A DNA stretch of 61,629 nucleotides from a virus. The stretch covers positions 1 to 61,629 of IMG/VR virus record IMGVR_UViG_3300043772_002642; one strand, 5' to 3'. Positions 1 to 7,387 of this stretch are shown here, piece after piece. The notes under the pieces were generated by a model. The model saw only the letters and a list, made by a program, of their open reading frames with translations. It ran no database searches and was not told the DNA's origin. Positions within the stretch are counted from its first letter, which is position 1; each line of letters starts with the position of its first letter. Both the position numbers and the translations under genes were made by a program.

Positions 1-186
1 ACTGACTTGGTAAATTTTACAAAAATGTCTTTTACAACACAAGACTCTGAAATGTTAGTTTTTGAATATAAAATGTTAGCCTTTGACAAGTGTGTTGAAT
101 ATAACGGTAACTATATAGTTAAAATGTTTGCTGAGTGTACATCTGATGGACGCTGGCTGGCCGAAAAATATATGCTTATTGACTAA
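1..186 (+). CDS. C-terminal part of an unidentified protein
   Basis: The frame is open from the first base and ends in TAA at 184-186, giving 61 residues of a gene that begins outside the window. The tail reads like a compact soluble domain (hydrophobic/aromatic alternation, ending in KYMLID). No family is recognised. It lies 44 bases upstream of the IF-3 gene on the same strand. Confidence 0.6.
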   Translation, partial: TDLVNFTKMSFTTQDSEMLVFEYKMLAFDKCVEYNGNYIVKMFAECTSDGRWLAEKYMLID

Positions 187-230
187 TTAAATTATTATTA
201 ATATAGTTAAAATAGACAAGATTAATTTTG

Positions 231-752
231 ATGAATAAAAACAAAGTTTTCCATCGTATTAATGAAGGAATCAGGAGCCCACAAATTAGAATTGTAGGTG
301 ATGGTATCGAATCAAAGATTTGTTCGGTACAGGAAGCAATGAAAATTGCCGAACCATTAGATGTTGATGTAGTTGAAATCAACTCAAAGGTTAGTCCACC
401 TGTCTGTAAATTAATTCGTTATGACAAATTTCTTTACGAAGAAAAAAGAAAAGCTAAAGAAATTGAAAAGAAAAACCGTGAACAACGTGTCGATATTAAA
501 GAAATAGGTTTAGGACCAAATACTGACACACACGACATTGAATTTAAAGTTAAACACGCGGTTAACTTTTTAAAAGAAGGTAATAAGGTAAAACTTGTTA
601 TGAAATTTAGTGGACGTGAGATGGTTTATAAAGAGAGGGGTGAAAAATTAATGTTGGAGTTTGTTCAAAAATTAGAAGATTATGGGGTAGCAGAAAGTCT
701 ACCCAAAATGGAAGGTAAAAGAATGTTCGTTACTTTAAAACAAAAAAAATGA
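231..752 (+). CDS. infC: Translation initiation factor IF-3
   Basis: IF-3 binds the 30S subunit, keeps it apart from 50S and proofreads the initiator tRNA. The 173-residue product is full length for IF-3. The N-terminal domain carries the typical NEGIRSPQIRIVG start and 'VVEINSKVSPPVCKLI' (family form: D-LVEIsPnA-PPVCkImDYGKf), followed by the lysine/glutamate-rich linker helix and the C-terminal domain with 'EIGLGPNTDTHDIEFKV' and 'VKLVMKFSGREM'. ATG at 231 is chosen; a TTG lies directly before it. The stop overlaps the next start (ATGA). A phage copy could bias the host ribosome toward phage mRNAs; that role is inference. Confidence 0.93.
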   Translation: MNKNKVFHRINEGIRSPQIRIVGDGIESKICSVQEAMKIAEPLDVDVVEINSKVSPPVCKLIRYDKFLYEEKRKAKEIEKKNREQRVDIKEIGLGPNTDTHDIEFKVKHAVNFLKEGNKVKLVMKFSGREMVYKERGEKLMLEFVQKLEDYGVAESLPKMEGKRMFVTLKQKK

Positions 753-1177
753 AAAAATTATTAATTATTTTATTATCGGTATTAACTTATTCAAGTTATT
801 CTCAAGTTGATTCTACAAATAGATATTTGTTGTGTTCAAATGTTACAAAAACAATTAAATATACTTTTAACACACCTAGGGTATATACACCTGTAACTTA
901 TGTTAATTTAAACTTACATAAAGATAAATTTAGTCATGAAGATAAAAAAAAGGCTTTTGCTGTTTTATTTTTAGCTGGTTTAGCTTTTACAACAGCTTCA
1001 GCTTTAGAAAATGATGGAGCTTACGGTACTTATCAATCTTCACCAAACAAAACTAGTAATTACAATAGTACTTATACCACAAAACCTTTTTGGCAACAAA
1101 CACCAAGACAGATAATGATGTGTTTAGGTATTGGTTTTACAATAGTCGGTGGTGTGGGAATGGCATCTTCTAAATAA
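749..1177 (+). CDS. Small secreted or membrane protein
   Basis: 142 residues with a clear Sec signal peptide (MKK, leucine/isoleucine core, then SSYSQ as a likely cleavage area). A hydrophobic segment at about 66-85 (AVLFLAGLAFTTASAL) and another at about 123-138 (GIGFTIVGGVGMA) suggest it stays in a membrane, with a Ser/Thr/Asn-rich loop between. The ATG overlaps the IF-3 stop, so it is translationally coupled, and a terminator follows. Function unknown. Confidence 0.75.
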   Translation: MKKLLIILLSVLTYSSYSQVDSTNRYLLCSNVTKTIKYTFNTPRVYTPVTYVNLNLHKDKFSHEDKKKAFAVLFLAGLAFTTASALENDGAYGTYQSSPNKTSNYNSTYTTKPFWQQTPRQIMMCLGIGFTIVGGVGMASSK

Positions 1178-1180
1178 AAA

Positions 1181-1206
1181 AGGGACCTACTTGGTCCCTT
1201 TGTTTT
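1181..1206. terminator. Bidirectional intrinsic terminator
   Basis: AGGGACC-TACTT-GGTCCCT forms a perfect 7-bp stem with TTGTTTT on the plus side and an A-run on the other, so it can end both the IF-3 operon and the convergent reverse-strand operon. Confidence 0.9.
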
Positions 1207-1576
1207 AAAATAAACTTTCTAGTTCTTCTGCTGATTTATCTAACTCGTCTTTAATACTTGTATATTCTTTATGAAGTTCAATGTAACCAATTAAGATATC
1301 TTCTAAGTTATTAAACTTATTTACCATCTCAACATTCTGTACTTTACTTAGATTTTTGGTTAAATCAAATATTTTTTCATCATAAATTTCGTTTAAGGTA
1401 TCAATATCATCCTTATCAAAAGCTTCTTTAATTTCTTCAATTAATTCTTGATATTTGTTTTCCATCAATTCTGTTAACGAATCTTTTGGGAAATCTAATT
1501 CTAATTGTTCTTCGGTTAGAAAGTTTTTAACAAACTGCTCCAACTCCGATTCTTTGATTATTAATTTTTTCTTCAT
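1205..1576 (-). CDS. Small acidic helical protein with CTS-like N-terminus
   Basis: 123 residues. The N-terminus (MKKKLIIKESELEQFVKNFLTE) contains two (L/I)-x-E sites, IKE9-S10 and LTE22-E23, and resembles the N-termini of the proteins at 43826 and 44792. The rest is a highly charged helical/coiled-coil protein. It is the last gene of a reverse operon and starts 50 bases inside the preceding gene, in another frame. Capsid targeting is inferred from the motif. Confidence 0.65.
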   Translation of the reverse strand: MKKKLIIKESELEQFVKNFLTEEQLELDFPKDSLTELMENKYQELIEEIKEAFDKDDIDTLNEIYDEKIFDLTKNLSKVQNVEMVNKFNNLEDILIGYIELHKEYTSIKDELDKSAEELESLF

Positions 1577-1751
1577 TTTTAAATTTTATTTCTTTTGAGT
1601 TAAGAGTTTCCTCTATGTTACCTATTGAATAGTTGACCCACTCATCTTCATACCTTATTCTAACCATTAGTTGTTTTAATTCACTTATTGTAATCGATTC
1701 AATTACACCCTCACCATTTGGGGTTATAACAGGTATCTCTTTGTGTGTCAT
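1527..1751 (-). CDS. Small unknown protein
   Basis: 74 residues, beginning MTHKEIPVITPNGEGVIESI; the beta-rich N-terminal half resembles a small SH3/KOW-like fold (a guess from the residue pattern). Its 3' end overlaps the next reverse-strand gene by 50 bases. No family recognised. Confidence 0.5.
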   Translation of the reverse strand: MTHKEIPVITPNGEGVIESITISELKQLMVRIRYEDEWVNYSIGNIEETLNSKEIKFKNEEKINNQRIGVGAVC

Positions 1752-1765
1752 CTCATATAACGTTT

Positions 1766-1939
1766 TTATTTTTTGTGATAAGTTTCCATTAGTGACCTCA
1801 TTTCTTCATTAGTAGATTTTAAAGCCATTTTTAGATACTTTATTTTTTCTTCATCATTTGAATTATTTATCTCGTCTCGCAATGATTTTATTTTACCCAT
1901 CAGACTTTCTAGCCTTAGATAATACGTTTCCTTATCCAT
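1766..1939 (-). CDS. Small helical protein (57 aa)
   Basis: ATG at 1939-1937, stop at 1768-1766. The product (starting MDKETYYLRLESLMGKIK) is charged and almost entirely helical. Its start lies 25 bases inside the end of the upstream gene, fitting the tight reverse-strand operon. Unknown function. Confidence 0.5.
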   Translation of the reverse strand: MDKETYYLRLESLMGKIKSLRDEINNSNDEEKIKYLKMALKSTNEEMRSLMETYHKK

Positions 1940-3384
1940 CTTGATTCTGTTGTAGGTTGTGGTTGTTGTGTGTCATCAACTATTTTCATAACACCTGTAA
2001 CTCTTTTTTTGTAGTTACTATAATTTCTAACAATCCTTTTACCGTTACTTAATTGAATACTTTTTTCAGCAACCCTAGTTACTTTAACTTTCTCACCTGA
2101 ACCATAACGTCTTGCACCTGTGTAGATAATAGTATCACCAACATGTAATTGACTTGTTGCAACGTTTTCATCTCTAGTGATATTAGCCTGATTAAACATT
2201 TTAACATAAGAATCAAAAACCTTGTTTCTATCTTCTGGACCCAACTCACCTAAAACTGATCTAACATCACTGTTAATAGAACCGTATCTTTCCATAATTC
2301 TTTCCATTACTTCTGATAAAGGTATTGTATTATCAGCTCTTCTCAGATAAGTTGCGGCATTCCAACTCATATAGTTTACTGTAACATCAGGTAGTTGACC
2401 GGGTCTAATACTCATTACAACATAAGGTAAACCACTACTTTTGTATCTAGATATATCAGTACCCACCTCATCATTAAATTTATTTAAAAATTCAGAAGCT
2501 TGGTCAACAGAAGCGTCACTCCAATCTTGAAGATTTAAAAATAAATAAACTAAACCTTCTCTTTTCTTAAACATTACTAAAGACTTATTTTTTAACTCCT
2601 CAAGGTCAACTTCATTTTTTTTGTATAACTCAGTCATAAATTCATTTAAATATTTAGAAGTTACTTCAATAAGGTTTTTAGGTAAAAAATTCATCATTAG
2701 AGCTGCATCAATTTTATTGTCTTCCATTGAATACCATTCCCATTGTGTTGGGTCTGGCCTGTCATATCTAATATTAACCGCTACTTTATAAGTGTTAGCG
2801 TTAGGTTTAGTAGGATTGGTACCTTTTTTATCTAAAAAGAAAACCAAAATACCTTCTTTAGTATAACGTTTATAATAATCTGGGTTAGTAGTAGAAACAC
2901 ACCAATTAGAATGTGCTCCGTATGAACAAGATGCCTCATGTGTTAAAGGTGAAACCACTAACCATTTATCATCTTCATATATTTTAACTCTTGAAGCTGT
3001 TTTAGGTTTTTGTTCTTCAAAATACTTACACATAACCTCAATATCATCAGGTGTTGGGTAAGAATTTATATCTTTTGGGGCTCTTTTAATTTTAGTATTT
3101 GTTGTATTTTCACCCTTATATATAGCATTGACATTCTTCTCACTTAAACGATTAACATTTTCGTGAAAACACTGAACCATCTTGATAATGTATTCAGAGT
3201 AGTAATCTACTCTTTGAGTACACATCCAATCAAGATATTTGTTATTTCCTGATGGGTCAGCAGCTGAAAACTGACGAACTACATCTTCAGATACTTTACC
3301 CTCATATTTCTTAATCATATCCTCCAGACGACCTTCGGTAATGATTTGTTCTAAAATGTTATATTTAATATTTTTCATAGTCAT
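1915..3384 (-). CDS. YGxxTxWC-family protein with CTS-like N-terminus
   Basis: 489 residues. It starts with a CTS-like peptide (ILEQIITE17-GR), then a 'SAADPSGNNKYLDWM' box (about 40-54), then the family core 'WLVVSPLTHEASCSYGAHS' followed by NWC (141-162) and 'YYKRYTKEGILVFFLDK'. Four paralogs lie at 6026, 17929, 51437 and 54340. The C-terminus has a KOW/SH3-like segment (VGDTIIYTGARRYGSGEKV). The invariant Cys, His and Trp residues suggest an active or metal-binding site, but no known family is assigned. Upstream on this strand is a TATTTATT late-type box. First in a reverse operon. Confidence 0.8.
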   Translation of the reverse strand: MTMKNIKYNILEQIITEGRLEDMIKKYEGKVSEDVVRQFSAADPSGNNKYLDWMCTQRVDYYSEYIIKMVQCFHENVNRLSEKNVNAIYKGENTTNTKIKRAPKDINSYPTPDDIEVMCKYFEEQKPKTASRVKIYEDDKWLVVSPLTHEASCSYGAHSNWCVSTTNPDYYKRYTKEGILVFFLDKKGTNPTKPNANTYKVAVNIRYDRPDPTQWEWYSMEDNKIDAALMMNFLPKNLIEVTSKYLNEFMTELYKKNEVDLEELKNKSLVMFKKREGLVYLFLNLQDWSDASVDQASEFLNKFNDEVGTDISRYKSSGLPYVVMSIRPGQLPDVTVNYMSWNAATYLRRADNTIPLSEVMERIMERYGSINSDVRSVLGELGPEDRNKVFDSYVKMFNQANITRDENVATSQLHVGDTIIYTGARRYGSGEKVKVTRVAEKSIQLSNGKRIVRNYSNYKKRVTGVMKIVDDTQQPQPTTESRWIRKRII

Positions 3385-3437
3385 AATTTTATATAATTAT
3401 TCTAATAAATAAATATCTATTTTTTATTAATAATCCA

Positions 3438-3466
3438 TTGACACTACGATAAAAAAGACATAATAT
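3438..3466 (+). promoter_or_regulatory. Classical -35/-10 promoter of the structured RNA
   Basis: TTGACA (3438-3443), a 17-bp spacer and TAATAT (3461-3466): nearly the textbook sigma-70 form and unlike the TATNTTTG boxes elsewhere in the window. Predicted start near 3473. Confidence 0.55.
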
Positions 3467-3472
3467 TAACTT

Positions 3473-3975
3473 GTAATCGAAACGGTGAAACCACACAAAA
3501 GTTAAGACGGTAAGATTGATGGACGGATTAAGTAATCACAGAAACAATCAAGGACTGTAAATATAGAGAAAGGGTTTCCTCAATTACAGGAAAGTGGCCC
3601 TACAGACCACTACTACGCGGAGGTAGTTTAATTATTAGAACACAACACATTCCTGTGTTGAAGTGGCAGTGAAAATCTGATTCTTCCGCTCCAAATGCGA
3701 GGGTAGTATAAATTAGTATACTGTGTATTTCCTATACAGAGGCGGGGTTAGTAACCACCCTCTCGCTCTAATGGTGTTAGTTATTCACCAACGTGACTAT
3801 CAGGCCGATGGTCACCATAACAAAAATCCTCTGTCACCGAGTGGTGTTGACCGTTGACTTACGTACAGTCCTTTTTTACGGGTTTTTTACGATCAAAAAA
3901 ATTCATCGGCCAACAGCTGTTAGAGACCTGACCTTTAGTTTGATTTATCACTCTTTTGGTCAGGTTTTTTTTAAA
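3473..3975 (+). ncRNA. Large structured non-coding RNA, family not recognised
   Basis: About 500 nt without a credible gene, richer in GC than its surroundings and packed with perfect hairpins: ACTAC-GCGGAG-GTAGT (3612-3627), CAACACA-TTCC-TGTGTTG (3643-3660), GTGAC...GTCAC (3793-3815), and a long-range 8-bp pairing GGCCGATG (3803-3810) with CATCGGCC (3904-3911) that competes with the previous hairpin. It starts after a -35/-10 promoter and ends at a strong terminator. It lacks the conserved sequences of RNase P RNA and tmRNA known to me. The size fits large phage RNAs such as ROOL or GOLLD, but identity is not shown. Confidence 0.7.
3927..3972 (+). terminator. Terminator of the structured RNA
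   Basis: CCTGACC (3927-3933) pairs with GGTCAGG (3958-3964) and is followed by eight T. The reverse-strand gene ends inside the T-run at 3971. Confidence 0.88.
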
Positions 3976-5098
3976 ATTCAAAGGGATTTATGAGAAAATT
4001 AATTGGATTTCCATCATCATCGACAAAAATAAACTCTTCTGCCCAATATTTACCGTTATTTTCTGTTTGAGAAAAATTATAAAGTTCTTGTTCCGATAAT
4101 TCAGGACCTATATTCCATCTACCATTTTGACGTACATTGATTGTACGTTTAATCCATTTTGTAATTTCGATGTAAGAAGTTTTTTTACCAAAAGATTCTA
4201 AAGTGTCAGGATAATAATCATTGTCTTCTAAAAAATATGCTATCTTGTTGAATCTTCTATCCCCAACCTCAACAGGTGGGTTAAACATTATATATTTAAC
4301 ATCTTCCAATCTAACAGGTTTTCTTGGGTTATCTCTCATTAGTTGATAGTGAAAAGGTTCTGTTACCAAATTTTCAGCCCAACCAAAATCATCCTCAGAT
4401 TCATTTAATGGTGGACTTAAGTGGTAACCATTGTTACCAATTGGTCGCCAATATTTTTCATTAACTAAATTTAAAGCATCTTTATATTTGATAGTATCGA
4501 TATTACCATAATGACAACGTGGTTGTGTTGGGTTAAAATCTTTGGGATTGTATGAAATACCTTGGTTATTACAGTGTTTATATTCTACTTTAAAGTCACC
4601 ATTTCTTTCATAGATTTTGGTAACAAAAAATATATAACGAACATTTTCTGGTCTATAATCAATTGGATGTTCTATACCAACACCGAAATTTGTATCTACA
4701 ATATAAAAAACATCCCCAACTTTAATTGGATCTTCATTAATAATCTCGTTAGCCCAACCAAAATCATCTTTTTCAGATTCAGATAACCTATTACCGGTAT
4801 CGTCAATACCACAAAAATCTTTTTCTAAAAAGGCTTTCTTTGGAAAATAAACTTCTGGGTAATGGTCATCAAGTTTAATTATATAACAATCTATTCCTGT
4901 AAAAATTTCTTCACCAACAATTTCATAACAACCTAACCAACTACACCTAGATTTAAAAATACCTTCATCCTGTCGGTGAACAGGGTTTTTAATGTAAAAA
5001 GGTTTTCCATTTACTATAACCTTTAGTCCTACTTCACCTTGGTCAGGTAACCAATCAAATTCCGATTCTTTTAATATTTTATTAATAATATTTCTCAC
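3971..5098 (-). CDS. Three-module putative polyprotein with CTS
   Basis: 375 residues from a GTG start; the start is fixed by the CTS peptide MRNIINKILKE11-S. Internal sites of the same form occur at RLSE107-S and PLNE233-S. Each of the three sites is followed by the acidic aromatic box (SEFDW, SEKDDFGW, SEDDFGW). Cutting would give modules of about 96, 126 and 142 residues. Modules 1 and 2 contain SH3-like strands (VGLKVIVNGKPFYI, IKVGDVFYIVD). A TATTTATT box lies 5 nt before the start. Processing by a prohead protease is inferred from T4-type consensus; the protease is not in this window. Confidence 0.8.
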   Translation of the reverse strand: MRNIINKILKESEFDWLPDQGEVGLKVIVNGKPFYIKNPVHRQDEGIFKSRCSWLGCYEIVGEEIFTGIDCYIIKLDDHYPEVYFPKKAFLEKDFCGIDDTGNRLSESEKDDFGWANEIINEDPIKVGDVFYIVDTNFGVGIEHPIDYRPENVRYIFFVTKIYERNGDFKVEYKHCNNQGISYNPKDFNPTQPRCHYGNIDTIKYKDALNLVNEKYWRPIGNNGYHLSPPLNESEDDFGWAENLVTEPFHYQLMRDNPRKPVRLEDVKYIMFNPPVEVGDRRFNKIAYFLEDNDYYPDTLESFGKKTSYIEITKWIKRTINVRQNGRWNIGPELSEQELYNFSQTENNGKYWAEEFIFVDDDGNPINFLINPFEF

Positions 5099-5103
5099 TT
5101 TTT

Positions 5104-5111
5104 AATAAATA
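5104..5111 (-). promoter_or_regulatory. Late-type box TATTTATT
   Basis: TATTTATT on the reverse strand, 5 nt before the GTG start at 5098. It sits back to back with the host-type box of the gene at 5128. Confidence 0.5.
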
Positions 5112-5115
5112 TTCG

Positions 5116-5123
5116 TATATTTG
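5116..5123 (+). promoter_or_regulatory. Bacteroidota -7 box TATATTTG
   Basis: TATATTTG followed by exactly 4 nt and the GTG start at 5128; predicts a leaderless transcript. Confidence 0.6.
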
Positions 5124-5127
5124 TATT

Positions 5128-5631
5128 GTGACAGCCAATAATCAAAATATAACAATCAAAGGTAAAATCGTTTTTGACGTGCCCAACGTTACCCGTAAGC
5201 ACAACCGTCAAGCCGATTGGAAACGTATTGCTATGGTTGTATTTGATGATGAAATGCCTGAATATTATTCTTGGTTTATCAAACGTAGATATAACATAAC
5301 TTTAAATAAACCTTTACGTGGTGCTCACATTACCTTTATTAATGACTCTGTTCGAGAAATTAAAGGTGGTGATAAAGTATGGGAACAAGTTAGAGAAAAA
5401 TGGGATAATCAAGAAATTGAAGTTACCTTGAATGTTGATGTACGTACCAATGTGGAATATTGGTGGTTAAGAGCAAGTTCTAACACTTTCGATGAAGTTA
5501 GAACCGAACTTGGTTTGGGTGAGCCTTATTTTAGTTACCACATGACCGTTGGTTTTCCAAATGAACGTAACATTGAACAATCTGAATATATTCATAATTT
5601 AATACTTAAATTTGGTGAGGAGTATAATTGA
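5128..5631 (+). CDS. 2H phosphoesterase, probably Acb1-like anti-CBASS enzyme
   Basis: 167 residues. Two H-x-T motifs typical of 2H phosphoesterases are visible: 'LRGAHITFIND' (near residue 66) and 'YFSYHMTVGFPNER' (near 140). The intervening layout (W after the first motif, 'VEYWWLRASS', 'VRTELGLGEP') matches what I recall of T4 gp57B/Acb1, which degrades cyclic nucleotide signals of CBASS immunity. An RNA 2',3'-cyclic phosphodiesterase role remains possible, since an RNA repair cassette is also present. GTG start, directly after a host-type promoter, which fits early expression. Confidence 0.65.
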   Translation: MTANNQNITIKGKIVFDVPNVTRKHNRQADWKRIAMVVFDDEMPEYYSWFIKRRYNITLNKPLRGAHITFINDSVREIKGGDKVWEQVREKWDNQEIEVTLNVDVRTNVEYWWLRASSNTFDEVRTELGLGEPYFSYHMTVGFPNERNIEQSEYIHNLILKFGEEYN

Positions 5632-5662
5632 TTCCCTACTTTTTTTTGTATATTATTAATAA

Positions 5663-5974
5663 ATGAATGAAAATTATTTAAACCAATTATTTAACAGGGT
5701 TAGTTGGGATTTTGTTGCATCAGGTTCAACAATTAATTACCCAATGTGGACATCAACTGTTACAACTTTTAACAAAAAAGAAGTTTCTTTTATTAAAAAA
5801 GAAATACCAAAATTTAATTTTGAAGAGTCTACTGTTGAATCCACTATGTCTGATGAAGAATTTACCAATTTTCAAAGCCAAGTTTTAAATTACCTACCAA
5901 ATTGGTTTAAAAATAGTTCTTACGGTATAATTTCAGATTCACCACAATACCATTTTTTTGACGAATTTTGTTAA
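5663..5974 (+). CDS. Unknown acidic protein
   Basis: 103 residues, ATG right after an AT-rich TATTATTAAT stretch. Aromatic-rich with no signal peptide or membrane segment. Lies between the Acb1-like gene and a YGxxTxWC-family gene. No family recognised. Confidence 0.65.
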   Translation: MNENYLNQLFNRVSWDFVASGSTINYPMWTSTVTTFNKKEVSFIKKEIPKFNFEESTVESTMSDEEFTNFQSQVLNYLPNWFKNSSYGIISDSPQYHFFDEFC

Positions 5975-6025
5975 AAAAGACTTCAAGACTACAATATAAA
6001 TTATAAAATTGATATAATTGTTTTT

Positions 6026-6925
6026 ATGGGAAAAAAAGATTTAAAAGAACAAAATAAAGATTTAGAAATTCACGTCATTGACTTAATCAGAAAGTTTGAC
6101 CCTAGTGATACTGGTAAGTACACAAGTTTTTTAACTAAAATTTTAAAAGATAAAATTGGGGAAGAGGTTGATAGACCTAGAAAAGGTCGTCTAAGAATTG
6201 TAAATCTTCAAAACAACGTTAGGGCATTTAAAATCCCAACAGGTAAAAATGACTTAGAAGAAGTTTTAATTAATTATTTGACAGAATTTTATGGTAGAGA
6301 AAACATGGAAGCTTTATTTAGTTTCCATAAACACACAAAAGAAAATAGAATTATAGGTAAAGATATCAATTCTTATAAATCATGGGATGATTTACAAAGA
6401 GAAGTTGCGTTAGCAACATTAAAACAAAATCAAAAATTACTTGAAAAAGAAGTTCAAAAAATTGTTGAAGACGATGAATGGTTGGTTGTTAGACCTTTAA
6501 CCGTAGAATCATCTTTGACCTATGGAGCTGGTACAAAATGGTGTACCGCTTCAAGACACAATAAAGAATATTTTTATCGTTATTCAAGAAACGGTGTTTT
6601 ATGTTATGTTATAAATAAAAATGATGGTGATAAATACGGTTTGTTTTATGATATGGAAAGTAATGAATTTAGTATTTGGAACGCTCCAGATAAAAGAATT
6701 GACTCAATTGAATCAGCGATACCTTCCGATTTAATGTCTAAGCTTTATAAATTCATGAAAAGTGATAAACCTAATTATGAATATTTTTCGGAATCGGAAA
6801 AACATAAGTGTGACGAATATCTTCAGTTGAATATGGTGGAGCCTGTTTACGCTGAACCAATGCCAGACAATGAATATAACAGTGATGAAGATGATGTAGA
6901 AGAAGAAACAATACAAAGAAGTTAA
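6026..6925 (+). CDS. YGxxTxWC-family protein without a clear CTS
   Basis: 299 residues. It carries the family core: FDPSDTGKYTSFL (about 35-47), 'WLVVRPLTVESSLTYGAGT' plus KWC (about 152-173), 'YFYRYSRNGVLCYVINK'. Unlike its four paralogs it lacks the CTS-like start (it begins MGKKDLKEQNK) and lacks a TATTTATA box; a TATAATTG box sits 5 nt before the start instead. It ends in an acidic tail. This makes it a natural comparison case for the link between CTS and promoter class. Confidence 0.78.
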   Translation: MGKKDLKEQNKDLEIHVIDLIRKFDPSDTGKYTSFLTKILKDKIGEEVDRPRKGRLRIVNLQNNVRAFKIPTGKNDLEEVLINYLTEFYGRENMEALFSFHKHTKENRIIGKDINSYKSWDDLQREVALATLKQNQKLLEKEVQKIVEDDEWLVVRPLTVESSLTYGAGTKWCTASRHNKEYFYRYSRNGVLCYVINKNDGDKYGLFYDMESNEFSIWNAPDKRIDSIESAIPSDLMSKLYKFMKSDKPNYEYFSESEKHKCDEYLQLNMVEPVYAEPMPDNEYNSDEDDVEEETIQRS

Positions 6926-6926
6926 G

Positions 6927-7127
6927 ATGATAAAAAAAGGAGTATATAGAGACAACAAAGTTTATACAAATGAACCAAAGGTTTATGATGTTGAACGTAC
7001 AATGGATTGGTGGCCAAACAGTAATCAAGAAGTTGGGTTTGAATTAGTGGGTGATAAAGCTATTATAAAATCTTTAGGTAAAACATTAAAACCTGAAGAC
7101 GCTAACAAATATATTGGAAGTTTTTAA
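6927..7127 (+). CDS. Small unknown protein (66 aa)
   Basis: Starts one base after the preceding stop; contains 'MDWWPNSNQEVGFELVGDKA'. Soluble, no recognised family. Probably co-transcribed with its neighbours. Confidence 0.6.
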   Translation: MIKKGVYRDNKVYTNEPKVYDVERTMDWWPNSNQEVGFELVGDKAIIKSLGKTLKPEDANKYIGSF

Positions 7128-7131
7128 GTGT

Positions 7132-7350
7132 ATGTCAAAGAAAAAAACCATAAAAAGTTTAATAGATGAATTTTACGTACTAGAGTCAAAAAACACGTTA
7201 GAAGAAATAATTCAATCGATATTGGATGATGTAAGTTTATCTAACGAAGGTAAAATCAATTTTATTAAACTTAAACTACAAATGGATAAGGCTAATAAAG
7301 AAATTATTAAATTATTAGAAGATGAATTAGTTAAAGAAGACCCTGAGTAA
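7132..7350 (+). CDS. Small helical protein (72 aa)
   Basis: ATG at 7132 is preferred over an upstream TTG because it lies just after the previous stop. Lysine-rich start (MSKKKTIKSLIDEFY) and a charged helical body. The stop lies in the loop of the following terminator. Unknown function. Confidence 0.6.
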   Translation: MSKKKTIKSLIDEFYVLESKNTLEEIIQSILDDVSLSNEGKINFIKLKLQMDKANKEIIKLLEDELVKEDPE

Positions 7351-7365
7351 TCAGGGTTTTTTGTT
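7340..7365 (+). terminator. Intrinsic terminator
   Basis: CCCTGA-GTAA-TCAGGG followed by TTTTTTG; the loop contains the stop codon of the preceding gene. Confidence 0.88.
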
Positions 7366-7387
7366 TTTATTGGATATTTATTTAAAG

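Noticed and set aside
3473-3975. RNase P RNA or tmRNA
   Set aside because: None of the conserved core sequences of RNase P RNA that I know, and no tRNA-like T-arm/CCA end or tag reading frame of tmRNA.
3793-3993. Forward 66-codon frame inside the structured RNA
   Set aside because: Runs through the terminator hairpin and its T-run and has no gene-like start context.
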